Of a stretch of DNA of 64,000 nt, positions 47,772-56,900 are shown piece after piece; position 1 is the stretch's first letter, and each line of letters opens with the position of its first letter. The notes beneath the pieces were generated by a model, which saw only the letters and a program-made list of their open reading frames with translations, searched no databases and was not told where the DNA came from. The stretch is from the NCBI GenBank assembly GCA_009746045.1, contig RPFO01000097.1, positions 121,001-185,000 on the forward strand, given 5' to 3'. Position numbers and translations under genes: made by a program. The stretch comes from Mesostigma viride. Taxonomy: Eukaryota > Streptophyta > Mesostigmatophyceae > Mesostigmatales > Mesostigmataceae.

Positions 47772-49613
47772 TAATTAATTAGGAACATCACTCCGTTGGG
47801 AGTCAATGTAGCACATATCCCTGAGAAGGGGCATATGGCTTTTAATACATCCTAGGCTACTTCATGCAAGGGTGGGAATGTAAGCTACCCTTGCTCTAGG
47901 TGCACCAGGGCACCGGCACCGCCATGCTGTCTCAGGTTCAACCCGCCTAAGGGGGGGATCCTGGCACGGGGGAGGAAGATCATCATGGCTATACAAGGGC
48001 TAGGGCATGGCTTCTCGACAGAGAGCATCTCTCTGCATAGGCATAGCATGGCTAAATTCTTAATGCAACATCCATGGGGTCGCATTATAGACATAGCGTG
48101 GCTAAATGTTGAAGGCATCATCCATGGGGGCCATTATGGGCGCACATGCGCGGGGGCCACATGCTAGGCAAAGCCTTACTAATCTACACTACTGGTATAT
48201 ATATTCCTAGTCTGAGGTGGCAGGAGGGGGCTGCCAGGGCTTGTGGTCAACGTGGATGACCGCCCCCCTCCAGTATACTGGCTTCCCCCTTGCGCTCTGC
48301 CGGAGCTGAAGGTAGGTCGGCCATAGCTCGCGTCGCCGCTGTTGCTGGGCCAGGGTCAAGTCGTCGTCCAGCGTGAAGCGAGTCTCCGAGAGCTTCTTGC
48401 GGCATTTAAGGAACGCCAGCTTGTCCGCCATGTACTTAAAGGTGAGGAGCACGGGTGCCAGGCCAGCCTTCCCCCGCGCGCGGGGGAGGCGGACAGCCGA
48501 CATGTCCAGCTCACCAGTGAGTAACATGGGGGCAAAAATGGCGCGCTTAAATGCCTCAAGAAGGCTCGTGGAGGTCTCACCTGCCGGCTGGTCGAAGTGC
48601 TTGACGATGACATTGTGGCTGCGCCGGGCGATGTCGGCTTCCTCGCGAAGGTCGAGGGCTTGTTGCTTGAGTTGTGCCGAGATGGTGGAGGTGCATGGTG
48701 GAGGTGGTGTGCTGCTCAGTCCGCCCAAGTGGAGGGAGCATCGCCGGCCGGGCCAGCAGGCGCCGGCTGGGCGGCGATGTCCTTCACCGCCTCCATGGGC
48801 GGTGAGGCCCGCGGTGTCATGCAAGCTCTCAAGGGCGTTGGCGGTGGCTTGAAGGCGTTGGTCGAGGTCGAGGAGCTGGGCTTTGATGTCGGCAGTGGAG
48901 GCGGAAATGGCAGTGGAGGTGGCGGTGAGGTGAGGAAGGTCAGCAGCCAGCGGGCCACCCATTGCTGCGACGTCAGCAGCAAGGGGGGTCACGTGCTGCT
49001 GAAAGGCTTCCATGAGGATGGAACGGAGGGTGGGGGCGGAGATGGATGGAGCCCAGATGTCGCCGTCAGAGCGCTGGAGAAGGGAGTTGAGGATGGCACG
49101 CTGGAGAACGGGGCGGGGGGAGCCGAAAACCATGCTGACGTTGTGCCAGCGACGGCCGTCGGTGACGAGGAGGCGTCCGGTGGCGTGGAGATGGATGCAC
49201 AAGTCGTAAAGCGAGGCGTAGTCTCCAAAGAAGATGCAGTCCAGAGCAGCAGACGGAGACATGTTGGTCCAGTCGTGATCATCGACCTCGAAAGGTCTGA
49301 GCCGAAAGCGCGGTTCCGAGGGGCGCGAGGACCCTCCTGGTTTGTCGGCTGAGCGGGCGCGTTTAGGGTCGGGCGATGCCGATGGCGAGGCATTGAGGCC
49401 GGGAGGTTGCTGGGTGACCACCAGTGCACGACTAGTGTCACCGCTGCCTGCCGGATCTGGCGAAGCGGCAGCCTCAGCTGCCACATTGTCAAAGGCGAGC
49501 GCATCCGCCAAACTGCGTTGCGTCGACAGGCGTTTGCTCGCCATATATTGCGTACTAGGTTCGGAAAATTATATCAGCGTGCGTCTTAGAGAGACGCCGT
49601 GGTGCTTTGTGTA
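47772..49613 (-). mobile_element. 1.84-kb RT-less retroelement carrying only an ORF1p-like gene
   Basis: Bounded by 13-bp duplications (ACGGGGTTCAGAT at 47759-47771 and 49614-49626). In its own sense it has a ~70-nt 5' UTR, one ORF (49544-48207), a ~435-nt 3' UTR, the hairpin CTCCCAACGGAG (47802-47791 minus) and a TAATTAATTAA tail at 47782-47772. The target duplication plus terminal tail indicates target-primed reverse transcription. It encodes no endonuclease or RT, so mobilisation must be in trans. Confidence 0.85.
48207..49544 (-). CDS. L1-ORF1p-like retroelement protein, 445 aa
   Basis: The N-terminal half (MASKRLSTQRSLADALAFDN..) is unique to this family. It is followed by a helical stretch (QLKQQALDLREEADIARRSH) and a C-terminal block: NVIVKHFDQPAGE, DMSAVRLPRARGKAGLAPVL, DKLAFLKCRKKLSETRFTLD, DDLTLAQQQRRRELWPTYLQ, YWRGAVIHVDHKPW. 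The order helix, RRM-like, C-terminal basic domain parallels L1 ORF1p RNA chaperones. Residues ~248-287 (HGGGEGHRRPAGACWPGRRC..) are out of frame relative to paralogues (AVKDIAAKPAPAGLAGD); two compensating indels restore the frame. The protein may therefore be compromised. Paralogues: 43729-45308 and 45518-46171. Confidence 0.7.
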   Translation of the reverse strand: MASKRLSTQRSLADALAFDNVAAEAAASPDPAGSGDTSRALVVTQQPPGLNASPSASPDPKRARSADKPGGSSRPSEPRFRLRPFEVDDHDWTNMSPSAALDCIFFGDYASLYDLCIHLHATGRLLVTDGRRWHNVSMVFGSPRPVLQRAILNSLLQRSDGDIWAPSISAPTLRSILMEAFQQHVTPLAADVAAMGGPLAADLPHLTATSTAISASTADIKAQLLDLDQRLQATANALESLHDTAGLTAHGGGEGHRRPAGACWPGRRCSLHLGGLSSTPPPPCTSTISAQLKQQALDLREEADIARRSHNVIVKHFDQPAGETSTSLLEAFKRAIFAPMLLTGELDMSAVRLPRARGKAGLAPVLLTFKYMADKLAFLKCRKKLSETRFTLDDDLTLAQQQRRRELWPTYLQLRQSARGKPVYWRGAVIHVDHKPWQPPPATSD

Positions 49614-50138
49614 ACGGGGTTCAGATGTGCAGAGATACTACGCAATCCAGCCGGTCCACGACCTGTTTGTAGAGCTTGTGCCACTTGAGGGGCAGCACCG
49701 AACAGATGTGGCTGACGTTGCAAAAAACACCGGACTTGACGGAGCATAATGTCTCGGTCATAGTCTTTGACCAACAAACTAGGCGAGAGCTCAACCGATA
49801 TGACCGACCCCCAAGGGCGGCATCTAACAATTGATGTCGAATCAACGTCGCTTATTAATGCTAATAAATCACAATGATCAAATATTGCATGCGGCCGGCC
49901 TTGCTGTTAGCAGAATCACACGGGTTACTTTGCTCTGTCCTTCCGTCCATGAGATTGTTTATCTAAAACCAATCAAGAAGTTGCAACCAGGCAGGGGCAC
50001 GATCCCTTGAAGAAGGCTTTGAAGCTCCCCCCACCCTTGCCACATACGAGCTGCACGAGGGCATGGATTTGAACCAAGAAATTGTGTGACTGGCAACTGC
50101 TGGGAGACCGGCCACCATCAGATAGTGGAACACTGACC

Positions 50139-50345
50139 ATACTTGATTAGCTGGCCACCATCATTGATTAGCTGGCCACCATCTTTGATTAGCTGGCCAC
50201 CATCATGGATTAGCTAGCCACCATCATGGATTAGCTGGTCACCATCATTGATTAGCTGGCCACCATCATTGATTAGCAGGCCACCATCATGGATTAGCAG
50301 GCCACCATCAAGGATTAGCAGGCCACCATCATGGATTAGCTGGCC
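50139..50345. repeat. 20-bp minisatellite GATTAGC(T/A)GGCCACCATCAT
   Basis: About ten tandem units with minor variation (CATCATTGATTAGC / CATCATGGATTAGC). No coding content. Confidence 0.93.
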
Positions 50346-50689
50346 ATAATAAAACATTAGGGAACCACTTCGTTCCATGGGGGAGAGTGGTGACTCCATT
50401 ACAAATTATCTGGGCACCAAGCCAGCACTCAGCAGAAAGTGTGCATGGATCACGTTGTTCACTTGTAATGTCGGCTTCGCGTCCCGCAAGGGGCCGACAC
50501 TCACCGGCAGAGCCGTGAGAAAAAAAATTGAGCAAGAAAACCCGAGAGAGGACAACAACGTTGTATCCCAAATACTGGGCAGGGAGAGAAGGGAGAAGCG
50601 TGGAAATCAATGAAGGATTAGAATGCAAGAATATAATGATATTGGGACACGTCGGGCAGAATGCATCCTCTTGGCAAGGTCAATTAACA

Positions 50690-51055
50690 GGAAGGATAGG
50701 AAGAATAGGAAGAATAGGAAGAATAGGAAGAATAGGAAGAATAGGAAGAACAGGAACAATAGGAAGAAAAGGAAGAGTGGGAAGCACAGGAAGCATAGCA
50801 AGAATAGCAAGCATCGCTAGAATAGCAGAAATAACAAGAATAGCAAGAATGGCAAGAATGGCAAGAATGGCAAGAATGGCAAGAATAGCGAAAATAGCGA
50901 GAATAGCGAGAATAGCGAGAATAGCGAGAATAGCGAGAATAGCGAGAATAGCGAGAATAGCGAGAATAGCGAGAATAGCGAGAATAGCCAGAATAGCAAG
51001 AACGGCAAGAATAGCGAGAATAGCAAGAATAGCGAGAATAGCAAGAATATCCCGA
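50690..51055. repeat. ~10-bp purine-rich minisatellite (AGGAAGAATA to AGCGAGAATA)
   Basis: The array begins as AGGAAGAAT, shifts through AGCAAGAAT to AGCGAGAAT, and back. The IARIARIAR and LAILAILAI ORFs are artefacts. The array shows the motif-drift pattern seen in the tetranucleotide arrays. Confidence 0.93.
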
Positions 51056-51874
51056 TCAACATGCATTGTGCCCGCGTTATGGATAGCAAAGAAAGGTGAA
51101 ACATGGTGGGAGCAAACGACAGGGACAGGAACACGCACTTAAGCAGATCCTACACAAGCGCACAGAGAATCGCATGAGTGGCCGAGCACCACCTTGATCC
51201 TTACAAAATTGACATAAAGTCCTTGCCATCTATCTAGTTTCGTATTTACTACGTGACCGCACTTCTCAGCCGCGGGGTAGCCGGTTGTCTTAGCGCAACG
51301 ATCGCGTTCCACAACTCACAGCCTTCACGTTCGAGGGTTGAAGATGCACGGGATTCTACCACAACGCAGCAGGCGCATGCCTGCGTTGGCAGCCGCCACT
51401 AACATCACCACATCTCCACGCTCAAGGAGAAGCTATTCAGTTGCAAAACAAAAGGAGAAGAGCAGTGCACTAATTATGCATTGGCGTTGCTGAATCGATA
51501 CTGAGCACACGCACAATTCATATCAAATGAGCAGCCTCTGACCAACGAAGTCATCACTGTCACGTGGGCACCGCCAAAGATAGGTAGCCCTAAGCAAAAG
51601 ATCTAAATACTTGAACGAAGAAATCGATATATTTAACAATGCCATAAATGACTATCCAACTACGAAAGCCCTCAAAAGCCTGCTTCGAATTTGCGTCAGT
51701 ACAAAGTTATCCATAAAACGCCTGGGCGGCCAGTCAGTAAGACGTCGTCAAGACGTGAGGGATAAGGCGTCGGTAAGATCTGTATTCACCACCGAGCAGC
51801 TGCTTGCTTTCACACGCTGCAGCATAATCTACGGGAAATCGCTGTACCAGTAAAATGCCCCTGTGCGTGTTCGT
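51056..51874. other. Intergenic, nothing recognised
   Basis: No domain-bearing ORF, no repeats of note; composition is intermediate. An 80-aa ORF at 51611 shows no features. Confidence 0.4.
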
Positions 51875-52327
51875 TCAGAGAACGCTGAATATCATTCCGT
51901 GCAGCAGGCATCCGGGACCAGCATCGGTGCTGTCACACGAAATGCTGCAGCTCAGCACCCTGCTTTTGAATGCACGGGGAGTGGCCATGATGAGGATGCA
52001 ACCGACGCATGTGACGTAAGTAATAAATAAGCCTGCGGCGACTTTCCCAGCCAGGATCACCGCACTACGCGCTCGCTTACGCCATCGCGCGCTGTACATC
52101 TGCACACTCTGGCACCAGCGGCCAAGCTGGACAGTCGACTTGCGTGAACAAAATTTGCTCAGCAAGAGCGCGCGCGCACAGCCTGCAGAGAAGGCTTGAC
52201 CGATGTCCGTACTCACCAACCGTACTTGATGCTCCTTGGAAACCGAAGGAATCCTAAGCAGCGCCGGTTCCAGCAAGCCCCAGGCAACGCTGGCCAGAGA
52301 ACCTGTCCGTTCATTCCGGCCGTGCAT
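51875..52327 (-). CDS. Hypothetical ORF, 150 aa, possible membrane segment
   Basis: An unbroken frame diverging from the ferredoxin gene ~400 bp away. It contains a hydrophobic run (AVILAGKVAAGLFITYVTCV then GCILIM) that could span a membrane, preceded by a basic stretch (RWRKRARS). There is no recognised family and no splice evidence. A 450-nt chance ORF is possible. Confidence 0.22.
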   Translation of the reverse strand: MHGRNERTGSLASVAWGLLEPALLRIPSVSKEHQVRLVSTDIGQAFSAGCARALLLSKFCSRKSTVQLGRWCQSVQMYSARWRKRARSAVILAGKVAAGLFITYVTCVGCILIMATPRAFKSRVLSCSISCDSTDAGPGCLLHGMIFSVL

Positions 52328-52727
52328 AATCCAATGATTTTACTTTTCTACGGAAAAGGAAAGAGATGAGTCAGCCACGCATCCCTATGGTCAGGGTTGC
52401 TCTAGCCGGTTCGTGGCTTGCCGGCTGCTGACCTGAGCCGCTCGTGACTAGGGGACAACATCGACCTCACAAGTCGCACCTTGACACCTTGTAACGGATA
52501 CCCGGCGCCGGAACGTGCGTTAAATACCCGGACCCGGCAAATCCGATCATGACCCGAGGGCCGGCACTACGATCGTGGCCGTTCGTTGGGCGCCCGGCGC
52601 CCACAGGATTGGGCGTGTTTGGATAGACTGGTTGAGGTGTAAAAAGCCAATAACCTGGACAACACGAGGTCACCTGCACGCTTTCTCACACGCTCAGCAC
52701 CCACCTCAGTTCTTACCAACTAACTCA

Positions 52728-53171
52728 ATGGCTGCCGTGGCTGCTGTCTCTGCCCCAGTGGCGTTCGCCTCCGCCAAGGTCTCGGCCAAGGCTTCCTTCG
52801 GCGCACCAAAGGCCGTTGTGTCTAAGAGCCGTGTTGGGGCGGTTTTCGGCGTGAAGCAGGTCTACAGCACTGTGTGCATGGCCAAGTACAAGGTCACCCT
52901 CCAGACCCCCGATGGTGAGAAGACCATTGACTGCGCTGATGATGTTTACATCCTGGACGCTGCTGAGGAGGCCGGCATTGACCTGCCATACTCCTGCCGC
53001 GCTGGTGCCTGCTCATCCTGCGCCGGCAAGGTCGTGAAGGGCACGGTCGACCAGTCCGACCAGAGCTTCCTTGATGACGACCAGATGGGCAACGGCTTCG
53101 TCCTGACCTGCGTCGCCTACCCCACCTCCAACGTGACCGTCAAGACCCACCAGGAGGAGTCCCTCTATTAA
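52728..53171 (+). CDS. PETF: Chloroplast [2Fe-2S] ferredoxin precursor (PetF type)
   Basis: This is a soluble stromal one-electron carrier passing electrons from photosystem I to FNR and other acceptors. The intronless frame of 147 codons has an S/A/V/K-rich transit peptide ([20 protein letters not shown]..; ~50 residues) ending near VYSTVCM, and a mature domain from ~[12 protein letters not shown]. Cluster ligands are C90, C95 and C98 (CRAGACSSC) plus C128 ([10 protein letters not shown]), the plant-type spacing. The C-terminus HQEESLY matches algal/plant ferredoxins. I chose the Met at 52728 over an upstream in-frame Met (52575), which would add 51 residues of non-transit-like sequence. The mature length (~97) is normal. 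The lack of introns contrasts with neighbouring genes. Confidence 0.96.
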   Translation: MAAVAAVSAPVAFASAKVSAKASFGAPKAVVSKSRVGAVFGVKQVYSTVCMAKYKVTLQTPDGEKTIDCADDVYILDAAEEAGIDLPYSCRAGACSSCAGKVVKGTVDQSDQSFLDDDQMGNGFVLTCVAYPTSNVTVKTHQEESLY

Positions 53172-53932
53172 GCGGAGCCTGCCCCTCGAAGGGGTTTTTG
53201 AGAACCGCCTGTTGTTTGGTTATCCGAATAAGCCCAGGTTGCACGGGGCGTAATGCCCCTCTCTTGTTACGTATTCTGCAGTAAATAAAAACTGCAAGAA
53301 CGCTGAAAAAGACTGCGTCGTTGTGATGGCTGTCTAAGCGCCTGCGACGTCACGATGAAAGCGCCTGCTGAACAGGATACCTACATGAGCATTGGATTTA
53401 TGTATTTTATACTCTTAGATTCAAAATCCGGACCCCTTGTACATGCCACTTATGCCAGGTGGTGGTTTTATGTCTGGGCTCAGGACTTTCATGGGTTCTC
53501 CCATGGTTAATGAACTGACTAATGAAAAGCAACTGCCTGGTTATCTCACACTGTCTCCATACATTCAAGCATATCATGGCAAATACCTGTTTCTGTGATT
53601 CTTAAAACCTAGACCTAGAGGTGTGGTTTTATTGTAATGAGTTTGTAAGGCTCACAAACTCTTTCGTAACTGTGTCGTGGTTTCCGCATTCAGGTGCTAG
53701 ACGCAGAACAGAGTCACATACTAGTTTACATTTAGTTGTGTGCTTTCCATTGACAGCAAAGTTTAGCACATTTACCAAAATAACCGATGTTGAACAAGTG
53801 CAGCATGCGAGAGAGTGCCACTTCATGCATGGAAAACAAGGGTTTATTAGATGGGTCATCATTTGGCTAAACACCAAGTATGATAAGTAGGTTGCTGCAG
53901 TAATTTGAAGAAGTGGCGGCTACAACTCACTG
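53172..53932. other. Convergent intergenic region between ferredoxin and the acyl-activating enzyme
   Basis: It holds the ferredoxin 3' UTR on the left (GTAAATAAAAACTGC near 53281 may relate to polyadenylation, unproven) and the minus-strand 3' UTR of the ligase gene on the right. No other gene seen. Confidence 0.4.
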
Positions 53933-56900
53933 TCATAGCTTACTCACAATTGGCATGTTAGGGGGCTTTCCATCCTCAGGTTTGCTGCCTGATAAGCTCA
54001 ACGGTGTACTGTGCGCCATTTCGGCCGATCCAGGAAAGGCCAATCCGATGGCCTGAATTATCAAGTCGCGGACTTCCGCCTTCTTCACTTTCCCCAAGGA
54101 CGTGCATGGCAGAGGCTCGGCTTGTGCCACCAGCACTTTAGGTACCTTGAACCTGCACGGTGCATGTTTACCATGGGTTGCATGGCACGAAAGCAAGTGC
54201 ACATAACCAAATCAAACTCACTTGTCAGCAGCCTGGTATATCAGTGGCGCAACCAGCACAAATTTTGATGAGTAGGGTAGTTAGGACTTTTCTAGACTAG
54301 CTAGATTAGAAGTTAGGTTAGTTCGATTACGCGGCTTCTTCCACCCCACCCAGCCATCAAGGAATATGTGCTACATGATCTCCCAACGGAGGCATGTTAT
54401 AATTTAATTTAATTTAACTTTAACCAGCACAAACCTGACTTGCAAAAAACCATAAAGCAAACACCTAAGGCATCCTGCCGACATTAGCCCCTATAACTCT
54501 ATGAGACGTCCCCATGTTTCCCAACCCCATGTGGTTGCACTATGGGGGTATCCAAGGTGTGGTAAAGGATGCCAAACAATGGCATGGGCTTGAACCACGC
54601 AGCCCTATGCCACACGCCACGTAACTAACACGTGCATTGACCGCCACGCATTTGTTGAAGTGAGCACGGCAAACTAATTAGCGCACCAGTCACCACGCTA
54701 CCAAGTCAAGCATGAGCTTGTGCTTTGATATAAAGCCACTATAGTAGGATGACACAGGCGGGCAGTAGCGAGTTTGCCATTGCGAGCGGGCAATAATGGG
54801 AGGAGGTCTTAACATAGAAAAAGTGGTGCTGGAAAGAAGCAGTGCAAACAGCAGGCCAATCTCATGCACACTCCACGAAGCTAGCCAAGTAGCCACGTGT
54901 GGCAGCATCACCTGATGTAGTCGCAGTGGCAAACAGCAAATAGACAATCATGTAAATCAGCAAATGTTCGTTTCCGATCTCGCTGCGGTCACGTTAACCC
55001 GACACATGGCACCCAACACATGGCACGCAACACACGGCACCCAACAAGCTACAGCACAGCATGTCCAGGATGTGGTGCCTCCATTAACCAAGGGCAGCCT
55101 GCTCGCACTTGGACACGAGACAGACAATAACCAGCGCAGGCACAAAAATGGTGGCAGGCACGCGCAGGCACAAGGGAGCCGCACCTACGCCGATTGGCAA
55201 CGCACCTAGATAACTTGGCGACATGCCGGCAATGTTCGCGGAGGTCCTCCGCGCTGATCTCTCCGCTTGCCACCCCCATCCTGCCGTCTCCTCCTCCGAA
55301 TCCACCACAACCCCCCGCATCTCCCTCGCCGATAACAATCCCGGCATCCATCCCGTTACTGACAGCGTCCCCCAATGCCCCAAGCCCCCCTGGCCCTGCC
55401 GGCCGCCACCGCCATCCGGGCGCCAGCACAATGAGCGCCGCCACGGCCTCCCCTAGCCTAGCATCCGGCACACCCACCACCGCGGCCGCCGCGACCCCCG
55501 GGTGGCCCACCAGCGCCCCCTCGACCTCAACCGCACGCACGCCCTCGGATCCAGAACGTATCACGTCGGACCGCCGGCCAAACAGCCACAGCTGGCCATG
55601 GCCGTCAATCCTGCCGACATCGCCCGTGTCCAGCCACCCCGGCCCGGGGGGCCCCGGGGACACTGGGGGCGGGACTGTCGAGCCCGCCCCGGCTCCGTGC
55701 ACGTCCGCCCCCCCCCAGTACCCATCCATCACGTGGGGCCCTCGGGTCCACACGTTTCCCCAGGAGGTCCCTCCCTGGCCAGGGGCGACCCCGGCGGGGA
55801 CGGACGGCAGCCCCAACGCCTCGTCCGCGGTGTCGGTCGCTATGAATAGCTCGACGTGCGGCGGCGGCCGGCCCACGCAGGTGCCCAGCCCGGCCTGCAA
55901 CTGGTCGATACCCTCCCCGGTGGACCCGGATGGTGGCAGCGGCCCTGTACACCTGCAGGGGTGACACTGGGCGCAAGCACCGTTGGATTCGCCAGCGTTC
56001 ACCAAGCCAGCCTTAAATATGCCACCGGTTAAGGAGCGGTCGGGGGCGCTTGGGCTGCAGCGCGCGTACAGCCAGCCGCTTGGCATGGGTGTTGTTCGGG
56101 AGGGGCGTGTTGCAAGGCCGCCGGACGTCTGTGGCGTGAGGCAGTAGCAAGGGGCGGACTCGAGTCGGAAGGTGAGGGACGAGGCGGCTTCGGTGAGACC
56201 TGGGGGAAGAGGGGCCAGGGATGGGGTTTGTGGAGGACAGGGAGAAAACGGGTGAGGAGAAAATGGCAGACGGGGGAAGAGGAAACATGCAAGCCAGTCA
56301 GCGAATATGTGTAGAATTCTGGCCTGCGCTGGTTGTGTCATTGATATTCAGCAGTGAGCATAGGGAGCCAACACTGGACTATTTCGACTCCCCAACGGGA
56401 GCATTAATTAATTAATTAATTAATTACGACTAGACTAGTACAGAGTCTGCCAAAGTGGCAACCGATACTATGGCATGCAACATATAGTACACACACATAT
56501 AGTACACATAGACTAGTACAGAGTCTGCCTACGCGCCAACCGATACTATGGCGTGCAACATATAGGTGTTGCTGGCTCGGAGGGTGTTGCTGGCTCGGAG
56601 GGTGTTGCTGGCTCCGAGGGTATTGCTGGCTCGGAGGGCAGATTGCTGGCCCGCAGCGCTGCAAACGGCGCACACACGATTGCCGACGCACAATCCCTGG
56701 GCCAGGGACATTGGACGAGAATGGGACGTGCCCTCACGCTGCCTGTGCCCGGTATCTATTACTAGCACCCGCCATCCATGTCGCCATAACGATGCGCCCA
56801 CAACCATGCGCCAAGCGTTAGTCAAGGATATTAAATCAACGAGACGTCCAGCGCGGGCCAGAAGTCTGGAGAATCCGGGTCCACCCCACGGCTACCTTGA

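Larger units (their letters stand above)
47199..49850 (+). mobile_element. Repeat 'family A', plus copy, split by an insertion
   Basis: Left part 47199-47771, right part 49614-49850. The pieces rejoin to match the contiguous minus copy at 2091-2831 (GAGATCTGGCAT..TTCAGATG..CAGAGATACTACGC). The 13 bp ACGGGGTTCAGAT flanks the insertion at both sides. Frames are fragmentary (for example NCTRCKGKNPEDSTFKC), and I cannot assign a protein family. Confidence 0.85.

Noticed and set aside
52575-52727. Upstream in-frame ATG giving a 198-aa ferredoxin precursor
   Set aside because: The added 51 residues do not resemble a transit peptide, while Met at 52728 starts a typical one.
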